A stretch of 64,000 bases of DNA from Gavia stellata (lineage: Eukaryota; Chordata; Aves; Gaviiformes; Gaviidae), in NCBI RefSeq assembly GCF_030936135.1, contig NC_082595.1, positions 21,527,930 through 21,591,929 on the forward strand, given 5' to 3'. Below the pieces are notes generated by a model, which made no database searches, was not told where the DNA came from, and saw only the letters and a program-made list of their open reading frames with translations. This document shows, one piece after another, positions 13,801 through 37,590 of this stretch. Each line of letters starts with the position of its first letter. Position 1 is the first letter of the stretch. The translations under genes were made by a program, and so were the position numbers.

Positions 13801-16503
13801 TCTTTTGGCTAGCTCTTTTACACACCAAAGACAGCAATCTGCATTTACATTCTAACAAAGGCAGCCTCCACTGCTCTACCAGAGTCAGTATTCCACAGGT
13901 TCAATCTTTTCACTGAGAATGAGCTCAAAGCTTAACATATTGATGCAGTAAACTGCGACTGCAAATAAAAGCAACACTGAGGCTTGGTGGTGTGTTTCCT
14001 TTTCTCCCCCCATCCCCTGATGGGGGATCCTTTTTCTTGCTCTGCTTTCTAGAAAGAGAAGCCTGCTATATTCTGTTCTTCCTTGGGTAAAAAGCAACAG
14101 CATTTCCAACCAACATAAATCTTTTGGCAGGGCAAACGACCTGCAGCCCCAATTACCAAGGAGGACAAGTAGTCTCTCAAGAGCAGCAGTTTTCATTCCT
14201 AGGGACTCTATTTTTAGTTATAGCACCAGAAGTCCCTGAAGCAACAATATCCTTTGACCTGTCATTTATGGCAGGGGAGGCAGCAGGGACAGAGTTGGTC
14301 TACAGGTCTGAGTGTCCAGCTACTACTATGCTACATTAAAAGAGCTCACATCATACAGAGAGGGCAGACATCATAGAATAGTTGAATTCCCTTTTCCTCC
14401 TCTTCCCAAAGAAGGGCTGAAGAGGCAGAGAACAAGAGTGAACATGCTTGCTAACAGCCCCAACAGACACCAACTGCTGAGATGAACCATATTTCTGACA
14501 GGCATGCTGGTCTGAATCTATAAGGACATTAAAGTTTCTTCAAACTAAACTAAGGTTATAAACTTCTTTCCAGTAATGTAATCATCAACTATACTGGGCA
14601 AATAAAATTTGGGTAGATTGCAAGCAATTCTGTTGTTTCATGTGAGGAGGAGTAGAATAAATCTTTTACAGTCATGCTGTCACAGAGAAGACTGACACTA
14701 AAGGAAGCATACATGACTGAATGTACATAACAGAAGTAAAGCGGTAAGTTATTTTTAAATAGTTACTATTTAGGGGAGAATTGCCATTAGCATTTTGAAT
14801 ACTAAATCAAATCCCTTGCAAGGATTCTATCACAGAGAAGTGTAAAACAACAGCTTAGCCTTTGATTTACAGTTCACTTCTTTTTGTGTTCATGAGAATT
14901 AAACATGCCCTACACAGACAACCAATTACAAATTAAGTCCTCAATTCATGCCCTCTTCATCCACAACTTAAAAGCAATTCTCAAATTCTGGCAATAGCTT
15001 GAAGAAAAGTAAGAAATGAAATTATTAATTAAAAAAACCCCAAAACATTTTAGGAGATAGCATGGTAGAAGAAAGGGAATTACAGAAGCAGAGTGATCTG
15101 AATTCTGAACAAAGCAGGAAACACCACACAAGAGCCTCATTTTCAGTATAAGCGATTAACAACAAAAGCAGCTGACAGCTTCTTAATAATTCCACCACAC
15201 TTTTTTTTTTAATCGCCCCAACGCTTAACCTTTACACTTTACAATGTACCAACTTTAACTTATGAAAGGAAATCACTGATTTTTGTCCTTTTCTCTTCAG
15301 ATTAACATTGTAACACAGTTGTTGGTTTTCAAGGTGAAAGTATACATATTACCTAGACTATGGCATCTCTGTACAATTCTTGACATTAGTATGCCATGTT
15401 CAGGTGGCAAACATCAACCCTTCACTACCACCACTCAGCAAAGCTAGATCTTATTAGCAACACACAACTGTAAGGAGAACCTAAACATGGAAACACACAA
15501 CCAGTAAGAAACGTATCTTTCTATGCCAAGGGCTGGTCTCACAACACACCAAATAACCCTACCCCCTCCCCACCAATATTCTGAAAAGCACCACAGTTTA
15601 AAAACCATTAATGAACGAGGAACAAAAGCTGTTAAAAGCATAAGGATCTTCTTCCACAGAGCTAATTTGTTAACAGTGTAAAAACACTAATGGGCAACAA
15701 AGAAAGTTGCTCCATAGTTATGGAGATACTACAATCTTAGCCTCCTCAAAGTCAGTACCTAATCATGCCTCCTTAACATAATAGGAGGGATACTGTTACT
15801 AGCTCCAGAGACAGTCAAGATATTCAGCAGCCTGAAGAACTATACAAATATATATATATATATATAAAATAACATACCACCAAATAACTTTATGAAGGAT
15901 TCTGATCTTAAATAATTCTGAGCTATCAGACAAATGTCACTTTTAAGAAATAAGCCTTCTTAACAAACCCAGAATATGGCTCAATAAATACATTACTACA
16001 GTATCACATATCAATAAGAACTAGAACTTTGTCTATCCTGCATAACATGTTTTTTCTAATCTTTGGAAGGTTCAATGTTATGTCATCCACAAGAGTACTT
16101 GAAAAACTAAAATAAAAAAATGCAGCCCTATACATCACAGCCTTCCATTCCCATTTAATCTTGTAGCAACCACGCCAATACATTTTACAGAAGAAAAATG
16201 CCTCGGTGCTGCCTACACAAGCATCTCCGCCCCAAAGAGTAGGAACCGTTCAGGCTTGAAAAACAAGAAGGGGCAAAAAAGAGCCAGGGGAACCCCCCGG
16301 CACCAAGGGCCTGAACCAAGCCCGGCCTCTCCCCCCACGAGCAAACCCCTCGCCCGCCACGGCACCTGTTTTCAGGCGACCCTCCGGCCCGCCTCCCCCG
16401 CGGCGCCGCGATCGTGCCCTGCAGCCGCCCCGTGGGCTGCCACGGCCCGCTCCCCCCGCCGCCCGGGCCGCGGGGCCCGGCAGGCCGCGGGGGCCGAGCT
16501 CAC
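7896..16503 (-). other. BIRC6: BIRC6 intron 1, promoter-proximal part
   Basis: This part of the intron is AT-rich and carries a short TA microsatellite at about 15847-15866. It ends at the exon 1 donor GTGAGC (16503-16498). Several chance-sized open frames (9452-9697, 11868-12245 and 13885-14196, all minus) show no recognisable domain. The C-rich end at 16250-16503 belongs to the CpG island. Confidence 0.6.
15847..15866. repeat. TA dinucleotide microsatellite
   Basis: A run of TA repeats of about 20 bp in BIRC6 intron 1. It is an ordinary simple repeat and likely length-polymorphic. Confidence 0.8.
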
Positions 16504-16756
16504 CGTTGAGTGCCGACGCCTGTAGCGTGGCCCCCGAGGTACCGTCGATGACTTTGATGGCGCCGCGAGCGGTCACGGCCAGGATGGCGTTGAGCGCCGG
16601 GTGGTAGCACAGGCTGCAGAGACCGTCGGCGTCGCAGCGCAGGCAGCCGTCCCGCAGCAGCAGCCACTCGCAGGAGCCCGGCCCGGCCGACACCGGCCCG
16701 GGCCCGGGCCCAGCCGGCGCCGCCGCCGCCGAAGAGCAGGAGGCCGCCGCAGCCAT
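16504..16756 (-). CDS. BIRC6: BIRC6 coding exon 1 (initiator exon)
   Basis: The exon encodes the first 84 residues plus one base of BIRC6. It starts MAAAASCSS, passes through a Gly/Pro-rich linker, and then enters strongly conserved sequence: CEWLLLRDGCLRCDADGL, YHPALNAILAVTARG and IKVIDGTSGATLQASALN. This is the beginning of the N-terminal WD40-like propeller. The donor is AACG/GTGAGC, and its G joins CT of exon 2 to make Ala. I place the start at 16756 because an ATG 33 codons upstream in the same frame (16855) meets a TGA after 14 codons. BIRC6 is a giant ubiquitin ligase of nearly 5,000 residues, so only about 3 percent is in this window. The exon is very GC-rich, unlike exon 2, as expected in a CpG-island first exon. 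Confidence 0.95.
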
Positions 16757-16810
16757 TTTCCCGGCCGCTGCCGCCGCCGCCCTCAGGACAAGAGGCCCGG
16801 GGGGAGCCGC

Positions 16811-16855
16811 TCACTGACAGTCCCTGGAGCCGCCGCCGCCGCCGCCAGTCACCAT
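16811..16855 (-). promoter_or_regulatory. In-frame upstream ORF in the BIRC6 leader
   Basis: An ATG at 16855-16853 opens a 14-codon frame (MVTGGGGGGSRDCQ) ending at TGA 16813-16811. It is in the same frame as the main BIRC6 ATG. Codons after the TGA read AAPPGPLVLR and run open into MAAAAS. As I recall it, the human protein starts MVTGGGAAPPG, so this looks like the same leader interrupted by a stop. Its effect on translation is inferred. Confidence 0.6.
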
Positions 16856-17862
16856 CCGGGTCCGGGGAGAGGGGGAAAGGGAGAGCGCCAGCGTGAGCAG
16901 GAAGTGACACAACCGCGCCGGATGCGGAACCGACCGCCGGCCTGACACCGGGATGGGGGAGGGGGAGGGAAGCCAGCAGCAGCTCGTCACGGAGAGGGGC
17001 GGAGGGGGGGCGCAAAGAGAGGGGCGGTGCTCCGTTGCGCGCGCGCATCCTCATCCTCCTCCCCCCACGCCCTTCATGCGCGCGCGGGTTGGACTCGTGC
17101 AAAGGGCGTCTGCATCGCCTGTGGGTGTCGTGCGCATGTGCGGGTGCTGTGGGGCGAGCTGGGCGGGCGGGCGGCGAGCTGTTCCTCAGGCATGGGGGAG
17201 CCTCGCTTCGTGCGGGCGGCCCAGCGCGGGTGGCGGCGACAAGCGGGGCCTGAGCAGGCCGCCTCCAGGAGGGCGGCGGTGCGCTGGGGCTGGCCTGCGC
17301 GGCCTTGGCCCTGCCGGGAGAGCGTCGGGGGGTGGTGCCGGGCCCCGGCCCGAGGCCGGCTGGGGGCAGGTTTCTGCCTCCGGGTGGAAGGCTGCTCTCT
17401 TGAGAGGAGTCGGCGTAACTTCTCCCTTCTGGCTCCGTCTCATCCAGGGCTTGAGCCCGGTCGCTGGCCGTCGTCTTTCCCTACTCCTCGTCGCTGTGGT
17501 GTCGTTACGGCTCTGGACAAAAACTGGGTCGTAAACGAGCGAGCGCGTTTGCCGCCTTTCGCCTCGGGGAAACCGGGGTGGGGATTTATTTTTCATCCCC
17601 TGGCTCTGAGACTGGTTTTCTTTTCGTACTTCAAGAGTGATGTGAGAGAGTCCCTATTTAAGTTGCCTCCAGCTTTGGTACCAAGCGAAAACGTCGAAGT
17701 GCCGGCCTGCCACGGCTCCCCCTCAGAATAATCCCGGTTCGGGAGCAGCGTCTCCCTGGCGCCTGCGGGGGCGGGGGGGGCTCCCGCCTCTTGGTGTGGG
17801 CGGGAGCGTTGCGGGGTGGGTGTGTGTACGTCTGTGAATACACACAGTGGTTCCAGCCTGGA

Positions 17863-17882
17863 TTTTTTTTTTTTTTTTTTTT
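17863..17882. repeat. T20 homopolymer
   Basis: Twenty consecutive T at the edge of the BIRC6 CpG island, next to GC-rich sequence. It is a simple repeat and prone to length error. Confidence 0.85.
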
Positions 17883-20800
17883 ACCCAAAAAATGAGGGGT
17901 GGAGTCATTCTATCCATGAAAGCATTTTGTTGTGACGTAAGTATAATAAAAACTTTTGTATTTTGTTGAGATTTTCCCTTTTCACCCACTGGAATATCGA
18001 TGCAGCTTGTATAGCTAAGCCTACTTGTAGGCATTCTTTTATCTAAGTGCCATGTTTTACTAAAATATTTGAGAAAGCTTTTAGGCTACTGATGGTCTTG
18101 AATACAATGATGTTTCAAATATTATGTGGTTTCCTACAGAGGAGTAGCTTTACTGGAAGGACCCAAATTAACACAGGCTGCTGTAGCAGGAAAGTGATTT
18201 AAGAAATACAGTGTCCATGTAAAGAAAAAAAAAAAAAAACAAACCAGAACAAAACCACGTGGGTATGTATGCCACCCAGGCTAATCAAAATTGTCCTGAG
18301 AGCAAAATAAGCAACTTTTAAGCTTGCTTTGCTACTTCAAGCAAAACATTAAAGACCAGTAAGGGTAGTGACAAAACTTAAAGCAGATCTGAAGCCATAT
18401 GTTGTCTCCGCATCAAAGCAATTGATTTCATATACTTTTCAAGTAGGTGTAATTTTTCTGATAAACAACAGAGTATGTCTGATGAGTAGAAGAAGGAGAA
18501 AGACAGGTACATATATATGTGTCTGGCTGCTCTATACAGAAGATCATCCAAACAGCATGTCTCCTTATTAAGGTATGATACCCATGTCTCTACCTTGAAA
18601 TGAGGCATTGCATCTTGGAAAGGGAGCTTTTTGCTAGATGGATGTGCTCTAAGTTTCCAGTTTGGACAGACAGAAGTAATTAATATATATATATAAAACC
18701 ACAAAAATTTATTTATAGCCTCAAAGCTTGAGATTGATGACATGTATAGGAATATAGATGTGTCTTCATTCAGTAAATATAAATGAGCTTCATATATTCT
18801 GTAAACAAGTTTAATTCAAACTTTTTATAAAATACATCTTGTATTTACACACATACCTCATCTAAAAATACGAGTTTGTTGAACACGAAGTTATTACAAA
18901 CTATCAGAATCATCTGAGAGCTGTTTGTACATATTTCTTGCACAGCATATGCCCAAGGTGACCCTAGAGATACTAAGATTAAAAGGTGCAAATCTGCAAT
19001 TGTGTACAAAATATGTACTATGTTAAGTGCTTATCTACATTGCATATTACACATGTGCCAAGTCTGTGGAATGAACAGTTAAAATTACAACTACAAATTT
19101 CACAGAACTTTAGTATAGAGAAAATTAAGATATTTGAAGGTTAAAGAGAACATTCTTGCATCCTTCAAATATTCATAGTCTGAAATGACTATGAATATTG
19201 CACAGGATCCATTATGGACATCTAATGAGCAGCTATGCACAGAGGAACTAAGCTTAAAGCTCTCTGACAGCCTAGTAACCTAAATGTTTGTGGTGATTAG
19301 TTAAACATGTATTCGCAGGGTCTGCACTGAGTCTTCTAATACTAGTTGAATATTCCTGTTAAAAAAGAAATAAGTCATGAAAAAGAGATAAGACTAGATC
19401 ATCATGCAAGATTCCAAAGCTAACATGCTTTTTTTTTTCTTTAATACACTGTAATTGCATATATTTTTTAGAATGTGGTATGAATGCTCACAAAACACTT
19501 GCAGATAAGTACTAAGCTGCTGGTATAATTGGTTTTGTACGACTCTGCAGTAATTCCACCAGAACTTCTGCAGAACTCAAAAATTAGGTGAAAAGTCAAT
19601 CACTCTACCAGTTTTTCTCCTTTAATGTATTACAAGCTAGAGTATTACATTACAACTTGGATCTAACATCAACTTTAAATAGTTCTGTTTAAAGCCAACA
19701 CAAGCATCAGCCAGAAAAGCAGACTGAATAAGCTAAAGGTTTGTGGTAGAGTTGGAATTCAAATATGTATTTTGCATCAGTAACAAGTGGTAAAAATAAG
19801 TTACTAAAATGGCAAGTTACACAGTCTAAAAAGCTGAAAAACTATAGTTCTGTTAAGGAAATATGTCCATCAGGGATCAAAGACAGCCCTTGCTATTACC
19901 TTGTCATGGTTGATTTTTATTTGCAGCATTAAAAAAAAAAAAGACATGGGGAATGCTTTTTTTCTGATACTAGAAAAAACCTGTTAAGAAACTTAAGATG
20001 CATTTGGCAATACTAAATACTGAAGATTGCAAATGCCTAAGTTAATACCATGCAAAGTGATCTTCAGTGGACTTCCCTTGTGAAGAAACATTACCATAAG
20101 GACCATTACATAAGCAACCAACACAGTACACAGGAAATATTTAACATGTCATCACATTATTACATAATCCTTGGATAGTCAAAATTAGCAAGACTGTCAT
20201 TGTTACTAAGGCAGTAATTCTGCCTTATTTAGTGAAGGGAGAATCTGGCCTTACAGATCTTCTATTTCTCTTTACAAGGGATTAATAGTACAGGGGGAAA
20301 AAAATGGATGCATGTAAATTCCATGCTATTAAAAGATGTTGTAAAACATAGTTAGGGAAGCATTATTTTTATTTTGTCACCATAAAATAACATTGTTTAA
20401 AGATCACACAAATTTGATAGAACATCTTTTTTCTCCAACATTAAGCCAGCACTACAGTTGAGAAAGGTGTTCACCCATTTCTCAGTAAATTTATACTTTT
20501 AAGTAAAATAATTTGATTCTCTAAATATGCATTTTATTTAATTATGTCACGCAGTAAGTATCTTGCTCCTTTGGTCAGAGATAGTATATGAAGATTTGAA
20601 ATACTTGTATCTTCAATTTTTAAAAACCCAATATACATCCTTAACCAAGGAGTATTTACGCTACACACAAGCCATAGATACAAAATACACAGTATATACA
20701 TGTTTTGAAAACAAATTGGAATTTATAAAAACTCAATAGCCAAATCAAAGTAATTGAGGCACTAAATTAAAAGTAGTATCTTCATGTCTTGATTATACAG

Positions 20801-21260
20801 ACTATTCTGTGAACAATCAGGACTGTTTCATAAATATATACTATCTACAGAATTTGCTGTGCCAAAAAAGCCAGCTGTGTTTAAGCTCAAAAGAAAAATT
20901 GCACTTTGAGACTGTTACAGTTAACTTCTCATTTTTCTCCTTGAATATAGTAATCTGGTCCTAGTGCTTTTGGCACAGGTATTGAGTTGTGTTTTTGCCA
21001 CACTTTCTTATAAAACACAAGGTCCTTTGTTTTGTTCATTAAAATCTGAAGAGTCTTAAACAAACCTAGAACTTTGATACAAATCTATATAGCTACAATT
21101 GCTTCATTAAATAATATACACAAATATGCTCTTCAATCTTAAAACATCTTGACAACTGGATACAAAACAGTCACTTGTATTATCTCCAGCCTCCTTAATC
21201 TTATGCATTATCAGTCTGCAAGTGAATAAAATACAGTTTCTGGCCACATCTTGCATTAGA
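17883..21260 (-). other. YIPF4 3' UTR and YIPF4-BIRC6 intergenic gap
   Basis: The sequence is AT-rich and non-coding. The first part downstream of the YIPF4 stop is presumably its 3' UTR. Minus-strand AATAAA candidates lie at 20533-20538, 20368-20373, 19916-19921 and 18708-18713. I cannot decide which is used. A perfect hairpin lies at 19168-19199. No gene was recognised between the UTR and the BIRC6 promoter. Confidence 0.5.
19168..19199. repeat. Perfect inverted repeat (13-bp stem, 6-nt loop)
   Basis: AATATTCATAGTC (19168-19180) is followed by loop TGAAAT and then its exact reverse complement (19187-19199). It lies about 2.1 kb downstream of the YIPF4 stop, possibly in the 3' UTR. The stem is too short for a microRNA precursor. 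Confidence 0.85.
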
Positions 21261-34792
<13,532 letters not shown>

Positions 34793-34883
34793 CTTCGGCG
34801 TCTGCCGAGGAGACAAAGGTGAAGTCCCCATTGCTGGGCGCATAGAGCGGCGGCGGCTGCTGCTGAGGGCCCGGGGGCTGCAT
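34793..34883 (-). CDS. YIPF4: YIPF4 coding exon 1 (initiator exon) and gene overview
   Basis: The exon encodes residues 1-30 plus one base: MQPPGPQQQPPPLYAPSNGD then FTFVSSADAE. The donor is GAAG/GTGAGC. The six coding exons sum to 747 bp, a 248-residue protein plus stop, against about 244 in mammals as I recall, with all junction phases consistent. YIPF4 is a Yip1-domain protein of the early Golgi with a cytosolic N-terminus and five transmembrane segments. It pairs with YIPF3, and this pair has been reported as a Golgiphagy receptor. The start is the first in-frame ATG. The frame stays open 52 codons upstream, but only from a GTG. The extra residues relative to mammals come from the Gln/Pro stretch at residues 7-12. 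Confidence 0.95.
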
Positions 34884-35880
34884 CTCCCCGCCCTCCGCGG
34901 GGGCTACGGGGCCGGTGGGGGCAGCGAGAGGCGAGTGGGCACCAGGGCCTGAGGCCTCCCTGGATCCCTCCTGCGGCCGCGACCGGCACCCAACACCCAC
35001 AGCGCAGCCGCCTGACAGGGCAACAACAAGCGACACCACGCCTCCGATTGGCTGCTTGCAAGACGCGCCGTGATTGGCCGCCGTAGGGCCAATACTGACT
35101 GGCTGCCCGGCTCGGTCTCAGGGAGTGAAGTCACTTCGACTCCGCTATAAAGCTTCTTCTGATTGGCTGGGACATGAGCGGGCCGGTGGGAGGGGCGAAG
35201 GTGGCGGCCTGCTGAGGGGTGGTGTTGTGTCGCGTTGTCCTCCTCCTCTGTTCCCCAGGGCTGGCGCTGCTACCCGGCTGCTGCGTTATCGTCCGGCCAG
35301 CAGCCGCTGCAGCCCCCTGGGCGGCTTCCTTCTTCTTCCCCACCACTTCAAGGGTAGCCTGCCGGGGGGGGTTGCCCCGCTGCCGTTAGCATCTGTCCCC
35401 GGGGGCGCACGCGGGGACCGCGCAGCGATGGGGTGGTGGGCGGGTGGTGGGCTGGGGGTTGGGGCCGCAGCGCAGGGACCAGTCCCCACCGGTTGGCAGC
35501 TCCTGAGCGTGCCCCCTGGCTAGTGTCCTCTGCTAGTTATGTTCCGAGACCTGTGGGTGACCAGCGTATCGGGTCGGAACGTACTCTAACGCTACGTCAA
35601 AAGGTAGCCCCGGGAAATCCACTACTTTAAATCCTCCTCCCCATCCCATGCGCCCCCCCGCGCCAAAAGGTATTCCTCCAGCAAATGCTTCTGGTGGAAG
35701 GCCGGCTGGCAGGGCCCTACGAACGATGAGAAGCAGCCCCCTCGCACTAGAGGCGCTGGAGAACTGCCAGGGCAGCTCTGACCCTGCTGGCTGCTTCGGT
35801 GCAAGAGCTGTCGTCATCATGACGGGCAGTGTTCAAGACGTGAGGCCCGATGTTTCAGTCCAGTCTGGCGCCCTAGACCC

Positions 35881-36814
35881 GATCTGAAGGCTGGCAGCAG
35901 AAATTCAGCATCTGCAGCACGCTGGGATGACAGCTTCACCCCCTCACTGCCAACTGCAAAAATTTTCCTGGTTTTCTTCTTCAAAAGAAGGACAAGCATG
36001 ATGGCTCTGGTTGTGGTCTATGCTTTGAAGAATCAGGAACCAGTATCTCACTTTTTATGTGTTCAATGACTACTAGATTAAACAGAAAAGCTCCCAGATA
36101 ACCCTGCTTAGGCCTAGCCATTAGCTCCTTCCCTCTGCTCCCTGCTGCATACCAACACATTACTTCTCAGAGGACACTTTTTTCCCCTGACATCTCAGGG
36201 AAGCAGGCTTAAATTTGGTATTCATATTTTTAATTCTATTTCATACATAGAACTCATTAAATGCCACAGAGTATAAATATGGACGTATTTTAAATGGAAA
36301 AAGTTACAGGATGAGAAATTGTGTTAGAGCAGTGGTTTGATTTGGAGAAGGAACCTCCTTTCTCATATATATCCCATTAAAGGAAATCACTGCGAGTTCC
36401 ATCTCAAGTAATTTTGAACAAGTAAAAGCCAGTCTGATTTTTATGGAGAGAGCATGACTGGAAAGTTTCTATTTTGCCATACCAAATATAACTGAAGTTT
36501 GCATTTATATCAAATATAACTTGCATTCAGCTTATCTGTGGACATTTTACAGTGATCATCAGTTTCCTTGCAGCAGCAGATAAAAATCACCTATAATTGT
36601 ATGTAACCTATTTTTTAATTGAAAACTGTCTTGATAATACAAAACAGCCCTACAGATATTTGTGTAATTTGATTTCCCCTTTAAAAAGTTGAGCAATCAA
36701 GACATCTGCTAAGAGTAACTTATTTTCTTAACTATTATGTGGAACTTGTTTGTTACAAGACCTTTGCAATAGGCTTCCTTCAATTTCTTTTCAATTTCTC
36801 TTCCTCTGTTACTG
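35881..36814. other. Intergenic sequence between YIPF4 and CR1 fragments
   Basis: This stretch leaves the CpG island and becomes AT-rich. I see no gene, exon or repeat. A divergent non-coding transcript from the YIPF4 promoter could run through it, but nothing in the sequence proves that. Confidence 0.55.
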
Positions 36815-36961
36815 CCAGCCTGTCAAGAGTTCAAGGAGCCTTTGGATGATGCTCTTAGTCCTATGGTTTATTTGTAGGTAGCCCTGCGAGGAGGAGGGAG
36901 TTGTACTCGATCATCCTTATGGGTCCCTTCCAACTCAAGATATATTATGATTCTATTATTA
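36815..36961 (+). mobile_element. CR1 LINE 3' end (short, old)
   Basis: The sequence resembles the end of CR1 ORF2 and its 3' UTR: a TCAAGGAGCCTTTGGATGAT stretch, then GATCATCCTTATGGGTCCCTTCC, then AACTCAAGATATATTATGATTCT. The terminal octamers are of the ATTCTATG kind. It is heavily 5'-truncated and diverged. Confidence 0.75.
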
Positions 36962-37074
36962 TATTTACGTACATTGTTATGATTGTCCTGTTCCCTATTG
37001 TTGCTGGGATGTCTTGGATGCTTCTGGAAGCTATGCCCTCCATAGGATGCCAGACACATATTACCGGACAAATT

Positions 37075-37590
37075 TAGAATCATAGAATCATTTAGGTTGG
37101 AAAAGACCCTTAAGATCATTGAGTCCAAACATTAACCTAGCACTGCCAAGTGCACCACCAAACCATGTCCCTAAGTGCCATGTCTCCGCATCTTTGAAAT
37201 ACCCCCCGGGAAGTGACTCAACCAATTCCCTGGGCAGCCTCTTCCAATGTCTGAAAACCCTTTCAGTGAAGAAATTTTTCCTAATATCCAGTCTGAACCT
37301 CCCCTGGCGCAACTTGAGGCTATTTCCTCTTGTCCTGTCACTCGTCACTTGGGAGAAGAGACCAACACCCACCTCTCTGCAACCCCCTTTCAGGTAGTTG
37401 TAGAGAGTGATGAGGTCTCCCCTCAGCCTCCTCTTCTCCAGGCTAAACAACCCCAGCTCCCTCAGCCACTCCTCATAAGACTTGTGCTCCAGACCCTTCA
37501 CCAGCTTCATTGCTCTTCTTTGGACATGCTCCAGCACCTCAATGTCCTTCTTGTAGTGAGGGGCCCAAAACTGAACACAGTATTCGAGGT
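37075..37590 (-). mobile_element. CR1 LINE, 5'-truncated, minus strand
   Basis: The minus-strand frame from about 37537 down reads [20 protein letters not shown], then [20 protein letters not shown], then [20 protein letters not shown] and [20 protein letters not shown]. This is the C-terminal part of CR1 ORF2 and stays open to the 3' region. The 3' end at 37075-37110 (read on plus) is the bird CR1 end, GAATCATAGAATCATTTAGG. The ORF differs from the copy at 50088 in scattered residues. Its last residues replace the usual [15 protein letters not shown] with [17 protein letters not shown], which suggests small indels. Confidence 0.95.

Larger units (their letters stand above)
16290..17800. promoter_or_regulatory. 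CpG island with the BIRC6 promoter
   Basis: The sequence is strongly GC- and CpG-rich and contains BIRC6 exon 1. Upstream of the start are an ETS-type site (CAGGAAGTGA, 16898-16907), an NRF1-like palindrome (TGCGCATGTGCG, 17131-17142) and a GCGCGCGCGCAT run (about 17036-17048). No TATA box is evident for the minus strand. This is typical of a broad housekeeping promoter. Several long open frames here on both strands come from high GC content and show no protein family. The island ends before a 20-base T run. Confidence 0.8.

Noticed and set aside
16500-17102. A 200-codon minus-strand open frame overlapping BIRC6 exon 1 in another frame.
   Set aside because: It is an Arg/Gly/Ala/Pro-rich translation of a CpG island. 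The true BIRC6 frame is defined by conserved residues and splice phase, and the alternative frame shows no family.
16953-17731. Plus-strand open frames of 193 and 234 codons upstream of BIRC6.
   Set aside because: They are mutually overlapping frames in GC-rich DNA, where stop codons are rare. No domain, no conserved motif and no splice structure were seen.
35146-35151. The plus-strand TATAAA considered as proof of a divergent gene.
   Set aside because: No protein-coding exon follows on the plus strand. It is kept only as a hint of non-coding divergent transcription.
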